A DNA stretch of 64,000 nucleotides from Vicia villosa (taxonomy: Eukaryota; Streptophyta; Magnoliopsida; Fabales; Fabaceae), in contig NC_081185.1 in NCBI RefSeq assembly GCF_029867415.1, positions 135,057,753 through 135,121,752 of the forward strand, in the 5' to 3' direction. The number at the start of each line of letters is the position of its first letter. Within the stretch, counting starts at the first letter, position 1. Shown here one piece after another: positions 1 through 27,388 of this stretch. The notes under the pieces were generated by a model. It did not search any database. It was not told the DNA's origin and worked only from the letters and a program-made list of their open reading frames with translations. The position numbers and the translations under genes are program-made.

Positions 1-347
1 TATATCCAGGGGCTATAACGAGGGAATCTGAATATTACGAGGTTTGTTTTACAAAAAAAACTTTACCAGGGGCTAAAATCTGATTTCGCTAACATTACAG
101 GGGGGATTTGTATATTTAACCCAAAAGAAAATAAGACATGTTTGTTTGACAATGATTCGAAGTGATATAATTTCAGACAATATAAATATATAGTTTCTCT
201 ATTATTTTGATAATAGATATGTCATATACAATTATGCTTGCTGAAATAATTCAATGGCATTCTTGGATGGTTTAAATCATTGTTATTTATTAACATTTGC
301 AAGCCAACATGAGATTGAGAAGGTCAAGTTCTTGATATTAAAAATAG
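1..347. other. Unassigned AT-rich sequence
   Basis: No coding frame of note. The first ~120 bases contain two similar phrases (CAGGGGCTA at about 8 and 68, with further runs of G near 108), which looks like the end of an old repeat cut by the window edge. Nothing else is recognised. Confidence 0.3.
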
Positions 348-847
348 ATGATTTCTCACTACACCCCCGTAGGCTTCTTACGCATTACTGAATTGACAAA
401 AATGTCCTCCAACTTTCGTAGATGCACTTCCAGAAGCACCTCATTTTTTTTGAAAAATTTAGTTTTTTTCGTAGATTCATCTACTGAAGCGTTAAAATAT
501 AGTGAAATTTATGATTTTCCCAATTAATTGGGATAATCAAAATGTTCCGTATATACATCTACGGAACACTCTCTTTTCAAACTCTTTCGTAGATGTAGCT
601 ACGGAAGAATTCATGGACTTAAAAGTGTTTCGTAGATATATATACGGAACATTCTGATTTTTCCAATTAATTGGGAAAATCTCAATTTTCACTATGTTTT
701 AACGCTTCCATAGATGCATCTACGGAAAAAAAACTAATTTTTTCAAAAAAATGAGGTGCTTCCGGAAGTGCATCTACGGAAGTAGAAGGCAAAAATGGAA
801 TTCCGCGCAGTGTGTAAGAGATTTATGAGGTGCATTGAGAAATCGTC
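348..847. mobile_element. Palindromic MULE-type MITE
   Basis: A non-coding element of about 500 bp that is a long imperfect palindrome centred near 596. Its ends read GATTTCTCA at 350-358 and the reverse complement near 838-846, followed on both sides by diverged sequence and then an arm ending in a box at 413-436 and 758-782. Seven copies of a palindromic box related to CCGTAGATGCATCTACGG lie at about 413, 467, 543, 583, 626, 704 and 758, arranged symmetrically with the fourth at the centre. The terminal ~90 bp align by eye with both ends of the MULE at 49270-53751 (shared blocks GATTTCT, CACCCC, GAATTGAC, TGTCCTC, CGTAGATGCA). It is therefore probably a non-autonomous relative. A clear target-site duplication was not found. 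Confidence 0.7.
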
Positions 848-1231
848 TAATAATATATCACTTTAGGCTATGAGTCCATTTTATATTTTCTTGCTATCTA
901 ATTTAAAATGCATTTTAGTATGCTATAAAAACTTAAACAATACAATACTTTGTATTATGCTAAGAAAACCATAACAGACTGAGTGAATATGCTTCATATA
1001 ATGTGTGGTCGACAAACAATAAGGAATTAACAAAGTATTGTCAAATGTGCATGTGTACTAATTGTTAAAATAAATATATCATAATTGCTTATTTAACTCA
1101 TTCCATTTCTATTGTTGTGGTATCATGCTGCTTGAATAAAATTTTATTGATTGATCCACATCATGAATTTTAATACAAATATTATATTCACATCAGTTGT
1201 TTCAGGATCTCATAAATTATAAGCATCATGG
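848..1231. other. Unassigned AT-rich sequence
   Basis: No gene, RNA or recognised element. The last five bases (CATGG, 1227-1231) are the left target-site duplication of the solo LTR that follows. Confidence 0.4.
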
Positions 1232-4200
1232 TGTCATACCCCAATTTTTGACCCTAAGATCATACATCATTCGCATATCAATCATCAACCAAGAGTTTCA
1301 ACTTAAAACTCTGCTTGTGGTGTTGTGCTCACTTCATCTGCAAGGGGGATTATCGACCACCAATGTTTATTTAGTTTGTATATGTTATACTAACCAAAAT
1401 ACAAAAAATATTGCTTTGTGCTTTTGTACGTTTGTGTTTTGTAGGTGCCAAGCCAAAGTATCTATCAAAAGGGGCATATTTCAACATTTTCACTGTGCAA
1501 ATCGATTTGCATAATGTGCAAATCGATTTACAGAACTGTTTCTGCCCCAGATTTTGCTTCTGCCATCAGTGCAAAACGATTTACATCACTGTTTTTGCAC
1601 CAGATTTTGCCTTTTTCAGCAATGCAAATCGATTTGCATAAGATGTAAATCGATTGCACCAATGCGAAATTTGAAAAATGAAGACAATTTTTAGCTTTTG
1701 AGGAGTGCGTCACCACTTTCATGTGTGGGGTGAAGCTTCTAGATTTCCCAAGCAATTCCCTACATCATTTTGATCAATCTTATCATGTACCTTCATTTGA
1801 TGACATACACACCATTGGATCATAATTTTGGCTCCAAATTCATTTACCAAACCTAATTTCATTTACCAAGCCTAACTCCAAACCACCACCAATCCCAAGC
1901 CTAAATCCTATAAATAGAGGCATTCACCTCTTCATTCAACAAGCTTTGAAAGCCAAAGAAACTCTTGCCTTTTCTCTACTCATCCTTTCCAAACCTCTCA
2001 CTCAAAGTTCATATCCATAGAGTTAGTAAGATTCACCTTGAATCCTACTAATTTTGAACTAAACCTTCATCATTTCACTATTTTCTTTGTTTATTCATCA
2101 TCAATTGTGGAAAATCAAAGCATTTGTGGTTGTGTTCTTCAAGTAGACTCGAAGTTTGTGAAAGAAGTGGTAATTCTCTTGATCCATTCCATAATCAAAG
2201 ATGTGATCCTTTGTTGTTTGTGTGTGATCACCTTTGATGCTACATTGATGTTATTTGATGGTGATTTGATGGTATTTTCGTGCATATTTGTATCAAAGAT
2301 CACAAGGTGTTTGGTTTTATGTTTAAACAAGTTTTATTCTCTTTATTTGCTGTTTTTTTTAAACTGTGCAGTGCAAATCGATTTGCATCCTGTGCAAATC
2401 GATTTACACAGTTGTTTTCTACGCAGAATTCGAAAATTTGAATTATGCAAATCGATTTAACTTGTTTTTGGTCCTAACTCTTCTTCTACTCCATTCTTTT
2501 GATATTTTTCTTGAATCACAAATTAGAGGCCTAGTTCCTCTCTAATGTCAATGGACTTAGGGCGTCGGTAGGATGAAAATCTGAATCCGCAATATTAAGT
2601 GATTGAACTTAGAGATAGAAGGAGCTTTTGAACGTGGTTCCATCTTTTACTTCTTTTTATTTTGATCGATGAAAGTCTTCAATATCTTGAGAATTCTTAG
2701 GGATTCTTGATAAAGACGAGATCGCTACCTATTTTCTTTTCGTGTGGTATTGCTTTCGGAGAGTGATTTATATATCACTTCTCTCGCATGGATTATCACG
2801 TAAATTGTTGATCCGCCTCATTGTAGGTTGATTTCTACATAAATCACTTGGCGATCTGCTTAACATAGCGCAACATTTCGTGTCCCGAATAAAAAGATCC
2901 AATATGCAAGAGAATTGTATGCGGTTGATTTAAGACTTATGGAAGTTTGTCGTGTAGTCGCTATGAATTTAATGAGCTTCTGATAAACTTCCATTAAATT
3001 TAAATCCGAGAACATCCTTCACTCACCATCGATCTTCATGACTAACACTTAGATGATATACTTGTCAAGTTTCAAGATGGTCATCTTTAACAACTAACAA
3101 TTGACTTTAATTTCCGCGCTTTATTATATTGTCCTTTATATTTCTCGCTTTATGCTTTATTTTATCATTCATCATGTTTATGTTTCCGCTATTTTCTCTT
3201 TGTCCATTTGGACTCTTTGTTTATGTTTCTGCTATTTTCTCTTTGTCCATTTGGAAGTTTTATTTCCGTTATTTTCTTTTTGTCCATTTGGACCATACTC
3301 TATTTTTGTGCTAAAACATTAATAAACAATTTCAAATCTAAAAAACACTTAAGGCCCTATGGACTATTGGTTACTATCCCGAGCATTTTGGAGACCAGGA
3401 CTTAGTATCTCTGGACTCTGTTATTCTGTTGTTATTCTGTATGGCATTATATTGTTGTCTGTTTGTGTGTGCAGGTATTTCCTCAAAAATTCCTTGATGG
3501 TTAATTCCAAGGCGCCGTGATAAGGATTTTACCCAAAAACAGTCGTTACTCTGCCCAATTTTTGTCAGAATTGTAATGTGCTTAATGCAAAGTGGTGCTA
3601 AAGATAATAAGTTCATCTGGATCCCCAAGTGGTAATGCGTTGGTTCAGTGTTGGTAGTCCAAAGGATGAGAAATCTACCTTGACTCTTAATGTCAAGTGT
3701 TGGATTCTTTTTGGTTAGATCGTTCTTTCCTTAGCTTTTATTTTATGCTCTAGGATAGCCTCTTCATCTCATCCCCTTCTTAGATTTTCAAAATCTTCTC
3801 CCTTTTTATAAAATCTTCTTATGTTTGCAACCTTTTTATATATATTTCTTTTAAAAATATCTTTTGCCCTTAGTGGCTTTTCTTTCAAAGTTTAGACACG
3901 ATTAATTATTGTAGTGAGTTGTGATACCCCATGATTTTGAGATTGATTGATATGATGGAGTTTTTTCCACGTGAGAGAGCTAGTGGCATACTCGTTGATT
4001 TCCATCCGAGTTGGAGCCCTTCTTTCATTTGTGATGCAAAGAATCCATTTGTTCTCATGATCAAGATCAATGGCTGAGTATTCTCTCCGACGACGATAAA
4101 GTGTTTATCCCTTTTAAAAAAACCTTTTCCCTTTTAAGCGGAACTACATTAGCTCTAACTTCTCCATTGCACCGAGGAGGTATGTAGGCACAAGATATAA

Positions 4201-4483
4201 TGTCTTGCCAAGCTTGTTTTAAAAATTAAACAAACCTTTTTTTGCACACACAACACAAATTTTCAAAAAAGTTCCTATGGAGTACCACAAATATGAGGGG
4301 TGCTTAAAACCTTTCCTTTGTAGAATCAACACCCGTACCTAAGATCTCTTTTTGTTTTAAATTTTGGGTTTTATTCGTTATTTTCCCATTTCCTTTGGAA
4401 ATAATAAGGCGCGGTGGCGACTTTAAATGAAATAATGAGTCGAGTCAATTTAATGGCTTCGTTCTCATTTTTTCCCCGCTACA
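1232..4483 (+). mobile_element. Solo LTR, Ogre/Tat-like Ty3/gypsy
   Basis: A 3252-bp sequence beginning TGTCATACCCC and ending CCCCGCTACA, flanked on both sides by the same five bases CATGG (1227-1231 and 4484-4488). TG...CA ends plus a 5-bp duplication define a complete LTR, and no internal domain is attached, so it is a solo LTR left by recombination. Near its 3' end are GAGGTATGTAGGCAC (about 4177) and GGTGGCGACT (about 4412), which recur in the second solo LTR at 33989-45509 and mark the same lineage. Assignment to Ogre/Tat rests on length and these phrases, not on coding sequence. Several short open frames inside (for example 2038-2460 and 3101-3322) are low-complexity and not genes. A ~40-bp direct repeat containing TTTGTCCATTTGG occurs three times near 3199-3291. 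Confidence 0.85.
1495..2460 (+). repeat. Phased palindrome boxes in the solo LTR
   Basis: Eight copies of a palindrome related to TGCAAATCGATTTGCA. The central ATCGAT (AACGAT in the third) starts at 1501, 1522, 1575, 1628 and 1649, and again at 2377, 2398 and 2451. The spacings are 21, 53, 53, 21 in the first cluster and 21, 53 in the second. Function is unknown; see the finding. Confidence 0.8.
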
Positions 4484-4753
4484 CATGGTATTGTGGTTAT
4501 GCCAAGAACTTATCAAATATTGAGATCTAGAAATATTTCGCATGACAATAAGGTATTTGAAAGGCTAAATTTATGTACAATGTCGAAAACTAATGCATCT
4601 AACACTCAATACATTTGTCATGTTAACTATTTTCAAAGTTTTTGTTGTGAATTCAATACCAATAACAAAGTATAAAACAAGGAAAGAATAAAGAACAAGG
4701 AAGAAGACGAACACAATAATTGGTTATAACTGCTATTCTTTTACTTTCTCTTA

Positions 4754-5311
4754 GACCATTTACAATGGGGGTGTTGAAAAAATTATTCAATAGTTGAATG
4801 TCTACAATGGTTTGTTGAATGAGGTGTTTAATGTGATGTGGATTAATTGGTGTTGAAAAGATTCAACATGTTGAATGAGAAAAAAGTGGGGCCACATGCA
4901 ACACTTTACACAATTTTATTGGTTGTTGTGATTATTTAGATTTTATTTTCTTTTAATCATTTAAAATTAATTATTTCATAGTAAATAAATTTTTTATTTA
5001 TTTTTATTTTTATCAAAATTCATTATTTTTTTTCCTCTATAAATAGAGACTTGGTTCATTTGATTTGGACTCATAAAAAAAAATTCACTTTTAATTGATA
5101 ATAGATATTAATATATAATCATAAAAACAAAACTTTAAAAGAAAATAAGAATATGATGTGGGGTAGGGTGTTGAATTTTATTAAACAAAACCATTGTAGT
5201 GAAAAAAAATTGAATAGGTGTTGAATTATTAGGTGGAAGAGAGAGAAGATGACGTGGAAGATAAAAAGTGAAAAAGTAGGGTGTTGAATAATGTAACCAT
5301 TGTACATAGTC
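4754..5311 (+). mobile_element. Tourist-like (PIF/Harbinger) MITE, copy 1
   Basis: A 558-bp non-coding element beginning GACCATTTACAATGG and ending CATTGTACATAGTC, bounded by TTA at 4751-4753 and 5312-5314. The 3-bp TTA duplication is typical of PIF/Harbinger MITEs. Inside is a TATA-like CTATAAATAGAG near 5037. It is homologous, in inverted orientation, to the element immediately to its right. Confidence 0.75.
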
Positions 5312-5314
5312 TTA

Positions 5315-5979
5315 GACTATTTACAATGGTTTCCAAATTCAACACCCTACTTTTTCACTTTTTATACTCCACATCATTTTCTCTCTCTTCCACCTAATAA
5401 TTCAACACACATTCAACTTTTACTCACTACAATAGTTTTGTTTAATAAAATTCAACACCCTACCCCACTACTTTTATTTCATATTCTTATTTTCTTTTAT
5501 ATTTTTGTTTTAAGATTATATATTAAAATTAATTATATATTAATATTATTATCAATTGAAATTATGAAAAAAGATGAATTTTAATATTATTAATTATATA
5601 TTAATATTATTATCAATTGAAATTATGAAAAATTATGAAAAAAGTGGAATTTTTTGGTGTGTCCAAATCAAATGAACCAAGTCTCTATTTATAGACACAC
5701 AAAAAATGATGAATTTTGGTGAAAATAAAAATAAATAAAAAATTTATTTACTATAAAATAAATGACATTAAATAATTATCATGAAATAAAAATATAAACA
5801 CTCACAACAGCCAATAATAATTTGCCAAAAATATTATGTGGCCCCCACTAATTTCTCATTCAACATGTTGAATGTTTTCAACACTAAATAATCCACATCA
5901 CTTTCAACATATGATTCAACACACCATTGTACCAATTCAACTATTGAAAAAAAATTCAACACCTCCATTGTAAATAGTC
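5315..5979 (-). mobile_element. Tourist-like (PIF/Harbinger) MITE, copy 2
   Basis: A 665-bp element beginning GACTATTTACAATGG and ending CCATTGTAAATAGTC, bounded by TTA at 5312-5314 and 5980-5982. The left TTA is shared with copy 1. Most of its length is the reverse complement of copy 1 (for example the GGGTAGGGTGTTGAATTTTA block of copy 1 near 5161 and its complement near 5446), so the pair forms a ~1.2-kb inverted repeat. Confidence 0.75.
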
Positions 5980-5982
5980 TTA

Positions 5983-6371
5983 GAAAACAAGATTACAAGT
6001 TTACAAGAATAACAAATAACCTCTCTCACCTTAAATTAAGATTTGCAGTGTGCAATGATGAGAGACTAGTATGCTATTTATAATAAAACTTAACATATTA
6101 ACTAATGGGCTTTTTGCATAAATCCCATTACACAAACTAACTTAATAAACAAGCTAACTTAAAAAATTAGGGTTTAAACACTAAAACCTAATTTAACATG
6201 CTAAAAACCCTAGCATCTCTGACACCAAAATGTGAACAACCTTCAACTTCATGCTTAATCCTGTCGAACCAAGAAGCTACCCTTCGACCATACTAGAGTT
6301 CAATCCAACATCTCACAAATCTCCATATTGGACCTAACTCTACAACATCAAGGGAACATATTAGCTTTCTT
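5983..6371. other. Unassigned sequence beside a copia remnant
   Basis: No open gene. It could include a decayed LTR or 3' untranslated part of the copia fragment to its right, but no terminal repeat pair could be found. Confidence 0.3.
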
Positions 6372-7235
6372 CATGTAGCTTTATCAACTGCATACAATGG
6401 AAAAACTTACAACTCGGCAATGACTTGGTGATCATATCAGCAACATTGTGATCTTTCGAAACCTTCAACACTTGGACTTCTCCACGCTCGATTACTCTTT
6501 TGACGAAATGCAGCCTCACATTAATGTGCTTAGTTCGCTAATGATATGTTGAGTTCTTCGACAGGTGTATTGCACTTTGACTATCACATTTAACAGTGAT
6601 ACCTCGACCTTGAAGTTTCAGCTCCTTCGCAAAACCTTCAAGCCACACTGCTTCTTTTACAGCTTCAGTGAGGGCAATATATTATGCTTCAGTGGTTGAT
6701 AGAGCAACAACCTTCTGAAGTGTTGTTTTCCAACTAACTGTTGAGCCAAACATAGTAAAAACATATCTAGAAATAGATTTTCTAGAATCCATACAACCTG
6801 CATAATCAGAGTCGACATATCCTTCGATTACTGCTTTACTATCTTCACCCAAGGCTCCACCATTAATTAGGACCCTGTTCAGAGACCCATTTATGTACCT
6901 TAAAATCCACTTAAATGCTTGCCAGTAAGCCTTTCCAGGATTCGCCATGTACATGCTTACAAGACTTATTGCATATGCTATGCCGGGTCTAGTACATACC
7001 ATAGCATACATCAAAGAACCAACTACATTAGCATATGGGATGCTATTCATATAGGCTCTTTCGACATCAGTGCTGGGACACTGATCAATACTCATCTTGA
7101 ATTAAGGGTTTGTCGGAGTCACAACTGGCTTCGAATTCGACATACCAAACTTTTCGAGAATATTTCATAGATATGCTTCTTGAGATAAGCATAATTTCGA
7201 CTTCTTTTTATCTCTTCGAATGTCAATTCCAACCA
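6372..7235 (-). pseudogene. Ty1/copia polyprotein 3' remnant (RT end and RNase H)
   Basis: On the minus strand the longest open part (7095-6682) reads PYANVVGSLMYAMVCTRPGI, then the connection to RNase H, then YVDSDYAGCMDSRKS and SWKTTLQKVVALSTTEA, which are hallmark blocks of the C-terminal RT/RNase H of plant Ty1/copia elements. Upstream sequence in the same sense gives FGMSNSKPV..PTNP, interrupted by stops. Downstream (to about 6372) a frame with the ending of copia RNase H, including a CDSQSAI-like block, can be followed with interruptions. There is no gag, protease or integrase, so this is a 5'-truncated, inactive remnant. Confidence 0.8.
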
Positions 7236-7629
7236 GTACGAAACTTGGGGTTTTTCCTAATACACCCCTAAAGCCCATCACTCTTTTAAGTTTGGTGCAT
7301 GGATATAAACGGTGGACGGTCCATGGTCCGATCGACGAGCTTTAATACCATATTATAGTTTGACCTAACTCATCCTTATAAAATTGATTTGTAAGATGAT
7401 GGGTGTCACTCTATATAAACTTTCTCAAGACTCTATCTCCAACCAATATGAAATTTAATATTTTTCTCAATATTAAAAAATATATGATTGCACCAGATAT
7501 TGTATGTTGCAGTTTTAGTCTTAATCTCGCAAATATCTATTTTATTATTATTGTTTTGCGCAATTTGATATGGGAAAATGCAAGATAGACCCAGGAGAAT
7601 GTTTGCATCTTTATAATAAGAGGACCAAA
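7236..7629. other. Unassigned repeat-like sequence
   Basis: No gene. The stretch around 7340-7430 (ACCATATTATAG, then a CTCATCCTTATAAAATTG phrase) has the look of a short dispersed repeat, but boundaries cannot be set. Confidence 0.25.
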
Positions 7630-9611
7630 AATGCTACTTTGATATCAAATATTACACCTACATCTTATATCACTATTTGCATATACAGTGAACATTAGTG
7701 ATATTTATAATTTTGCCTTTTCAACATTTTATATTCTCTCAGACAAAACAATTTTGGCATAAAAAAATTTGGTTAATATTATTTGTAGTTTGGTTAATAT
7801 GTGTCGTGACGATAAAAAATAATTTGAATCAGAAAATAAAGTTGATTAACTGAATATAATAAGTTGGTTAATATAGTTCATAATTTGGTTAATGAGTGTT
7901 TGACATCAAAAAATAAATAAGGTTTGTTAATGTATTTCATAATTTGATTAGTAACTTCTCAAAATTTAAAAAAATTGATGTAGTAAAATAAAGTTGGTTA
8001 ATAGAATGTAAATATTAATTATTATATTTTATAATTTAATTTAATGTTAGAAGTATTTTATTGGTTAATGAAGTGGTGAAGTTAGTTATTTTTTAGTTAA
8101 TGCAATGGTGAAGTTGATTAATAACACAACCTTATATTTATGTTATAAAATAAATTTAAAAAATATATTTTTTATAAAAAAAAATTTAAGTTTAAAAAAA
8201 TATTTTTCACCATATAAATACGATTAATAATATATGGTGTCAAATTTGGGTGTAAAAGTTGGTGTCAACATAGCATACATTGTGTGTGGACATAATAGTT
8301 ATAGTAATGGGCATTGCGTGACACTAATTATTACACCAAATACGAATTATTTATAGGGTGAATTGTGTTTTTTTACTACCTTCGGTCTTATTTATAAGAG
8401 AAAAATTACTTTTAAAGTTATCAAATAATTAGTGATTCTAGACTGTATCATGGACCAGATACATTAATTATTCAATGAATATATGACCCTTTTGTTTTGG
8501 CTTTTTTTAAAAATGATTTTTATAATGTTACATAATTTTTTGAAAAAAGATTTTACAAAGAAACTTTTTATAAAAGCTTCAAATGAAAATTTTGTTTGAA
8601 TAATTATTTTTAAAATGTGATTTAAGGTATTTCATCTATTTATGAAAAAAATTGAATATCAAAATTTCAAAAAATCACTTAATTTTGAAGCTATTTCAAA
8701 TAGATTTTCATAAAAAATCATTTTTGAAATACAACTTTTTGAAAAAATTGCGATTTTAACTAAGGTTTAATCTTCAATAATGTATGTTTATGTTTAGGAG
8801 GTTCAAATTAGTGTTTCATTTTAGAAAAAACAAACATAAAAAAATTTGTAATATTTTGAAAAATGGTTTTGAAAAATCTATTTTCAAAAATATAAAGAAA
8901 AAATCCTTTTTTTTTTAAAGTTGAAACAAACAGGCCCATAAAAAGTCATTTTTCTCTTCTAAATAGGACCAGATTTTTTTTAAAAATAAAAACAATATTA
9001 TTTATCAAAAAATTATTTATTTTTTAAAATTAATTCTTAATACAAATATAATGATGTGTCATTAACCAATTTTATCTTTGTATTAACTACAAATTACATG
9101 TTATTAACCACTTACTTTACTTATAATTCATTAACCAATTTCAAAACTATATTAACCAATAAAATACATTATATTAATCATTTTTTACACTAAATTATAA
9201 AATGTATTAACCACTACTTACACTCTATTAACCAACTTAATTTTATTATTTAAAATTTGTTGGGTCTGAGAACTTATTAACCAAATAATGAATTGTGTTA
9301 ACCAATTTTATACACATTATTAACTAAAGTTGATTTAATACGTAAGATTATTTTTTGATATGTGGACACTCAATTACCAAACTATAAATGATATTAACTA
9401 ACTTTTCACGCTCAATTAACGAATTTTATTTTACTATTTTTTTTATGTCAGAATATATATTAATCAAAATATAAATTATATTAACCACGTTTTTATATAC
9501 TATTGTTCAAAGTTATTTTAGAGAAAAAATTATAAAAAAGTCAAAATAAAAAAAAATTATTGTTCACTGTATTTGTGAATAGTAAATAAGATGTAGGTGT
9601 CAAATAACATT
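7630..9611. mobile_element. Large foldback element, host of a nested MITE
   Basis: The two ends are inverted copies: left AATGCTACTTTGA then CACCTACATCTTATAT and ACAGTGAACA; right, read on the other strand, AATGTTATTTGACACC then TACATCTTATTTAC and ACAGTGAACA. The left arm is rich in GGTTAAT phrases and the right arm in ATTAACC, so the arms are degenerate inverted repeats over several hundred bases. No coding capacity. The middle is interrupted by a second element at about 8370-8972. Confidence 0.6.
8370..8972. mobile_element. Nested MITE with GGTC(T/C)TATTTA ends
   Basis: Left end GGTCTTATTTATAAGAGAAA and right end (reverse complement) GGTCCTATTTAGAAGAGAAA form terminal inverted repeats like those of Stowaway/hAT-type MITEs that begin near CTNCCTNCGGTC. 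The interior is AT-rich and itself partly inverted-repeat. It lies in the middle of the 7630-9611 foldback element and so inserted later. Confidence 0.5.
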
Positions 9612-9772
9612 ACTCAATAGTTATGCAAATGTGAACATTGATGTTGAGTCGGCCAAAATAAACACAGAATATACAATGTGCGGATTCAAGATGTAAACAT
9701 TGATTGCTAGTGTAATTCTTTACTTTTTAGTGTGTGAGTTTCGCTCCTAACTCTAAAAACAATGTTTGAAAT
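9612..9772. other. Short unassigned spacer
   Basis: No feature seen; the last eight bases (TTTGAAAT) match the target duplication of the next element. Confidence 0.3.
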
Positions 9773-11120
<1,348 letters not shown>

Positions 11121-12330
11121 CTTGAAATGCCGGATGTGCCAAATAATTTAGATATAATTTGTTACTAGTACAACAACATTAATTAACCTGGCCAAGTCCT
11201 TCAAATTTGTTCTTCCTTATTTGTGGTGATCTTTTGACATTGTGACTCAACATCGAAAATTTGCAAGCCATCTTCATCGCGGTAACGCTCCTCCTTCATC
11301 AATGAAACATACTCCAAATTTTTTCCACCGTAACATATAGCCATATTCAAGTAGAAAGACACAGAAAAACCAGTGACACCAATCAAGAACCAACAAATGA
11401 ATATTCACCAATAGAAACGGCACAATATCATGAACCCGGTGTGCATAAGCCACAAACAACCTTTGGATTGGTAACTAGGTGTAAAAATCATTAACCCCAT
11501 GAACATAAGCCACAAATCTTGAATGATTATGCCAACAGAACACACAAAAGTTACACACCAAGAAACTCATTGGAAATCCAATTCCCATAAGGGTTGTCAA
11601 AAAACTAATAAAAATCAAAACTTGCAATAAATAATGGTAATGTCCTTATACCACCATAAGATCTCTTGAATGAAGATGAATAAGAAAGAAAATGGAGTTT
11701 GATGTGGTTGAAAAAGTGCCATAAACCAATTACGAAGAAACCAAACCCCAAAATTTCATGTCCCTCAATAGTGAAATTCAAATGTTCACTAAGATGAAGT
11801 TGGTTAATATGAGGATATGTATAATATTTATGTATGATATGATAGAATATACAAGTGTAAAGTGTCTATATTTGAGACACTAGAAGGGACAAGGAATAAA
11901 CATTCCTTCCACAAGGTTAAAGGTTGCTACTTGTGGTGGGTATCACACAAAGTACAAGGTTTGAAAGTTTAATCTAAGGAACAATAGAGCAAAGTCGAAA
12001 TTAGAAGGTGCGTTTTTGTTAAGGAAATTTCAGGCTAATGGATATACATGCACTTGACTAGAGTGGAAGTAGTTAAATTTATTTATATTTTAGACTACAA
12101 AATATAAATTCTTGTTTGCTTATACATGTCAAAAAATAACTCTTGCGTCAGATTAAGAAAAAAATACCAAGTTATCAAACTTACTTTTAGAGTATAAATA
12201 TCTTAATATAAATCACTTCACTTTAAATTCAATCTTAAATAATTTAATTTTACAAAATCAAGTCTAACAAAGACTACAAATTTGTCAAACATTCACTCAC
12301 ATGCTAAATCTAGGATTGCACCAACAAAAA
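11121..12330. other. Downstream flank of the cofactor D gene, unassigned
   Basis: No recognised gene. A minus-strand frame at 11386-11201 has balanced composition (charged and hydrophobic residues mixed) and could be a gene fragment, but I do not recognise it. The part next to 12330 should contain the 3' untranslated region of the cofactor D gene. Confidence 0.3.
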
Positions 12331-26642
<14,312 letters not shown>

Positions 26643-26880
26643 CTTCTGAAACCACCAACTCCTTACTCAGTTACACTACTGTTCTGCAAAAAAAACAGAA
26701 AATGGCTAGTATTGTTATTCGCGCCTCGGGTTTAAAATTAAAACCCTCTGTCAATCAAATTAAAATGTGTTTAATGTTGATTTGTATCAAGAGATACTAT
26801 TAATAATCAGATTTAAATATTTTTTTTTTTAGAAAAATCGGTATTTGAATTTAACTTCGTTAATATTTGTAAATTAAACG
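26643..26880 (-). promoter_or_regulatory. Proximal upstream region of the cofactor D gene
   Basis: Non-coding sequence directly before the cofactor D start. It has a 6-bp-arm inverted repeat GGGTTT...AAACCC at 26728-26746, the right half being a telo-box-like AAACCCT, a motif common in plant housekeeping promoters. No TATA box is evident. Role inferred from position only. Confidence 0.35.
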
Positions 26881-27388
26881 GATGGTATTAGATACTAAAA
26901 TAGGCGACGGCAGCGTCCGGGGCCTAGGGCAGTTGTCCGGGCTCTTCCTTATCTCGCTTGAACTTCAAAATCTCATCGCATTGGTCTCTCTCACTCAAGA
27001 AATCGAAAGATCAGAGTCAATCGTCTCTCGGATCGTCACGAATTCTCTTCTATTTCTTTCACTTTTAGATTTGATTTTCGATGCAGAATCAATGTTGTGA
27101 TTTTGTGGTTTATGAATCGGTGAAGAATTGTTGTTGAATTTATAGTTTTGTACTATGCACACCAAGTGTTCGATGAAATGCGTGAATCATGTTCTTTTGT
27201 TTTTCTGTCATAGGTAAGAGATTCTCTTATCATTATGGTCTTAAGTTTTAATCTTCATTAGAATTACACTTATTTATGAGCAATAGGCTATAAAAAAATG
27301 AAAAGCGATTGGGTTGTGTATATTTGTCAGAAAATTGAGAGACTTTGATACATGATATTAAAAAAAAAAAGGCGAATGGTTTCTAGAA
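26881..27388. other. Unassigned, possibly transcribed sequence
   Basis: A 72-residue open frame (26882-27100) is not recognised. The base composition around 26910-27060 is more GC-rich than its surroundings. It may belong to the same captured or relict gene as the next entry, but I cannot support that. Confidence 0.25.

Noticed and set aside
413..782. Regularly spaced repeats that could suggest a CRISPR array
   Set aside because: Units are palindromic, diverged, symmetric about a centre, of uneven spacing and in plant nuclear DNA; they are transposon end repeats.
1197..1648. Overlapping short frames at the start of the solo LTR
   Set aside because: They lie in a non-coding LTR and read Phe/Cys/Ile-rich low-complexity sequence across the palindrome boxes.
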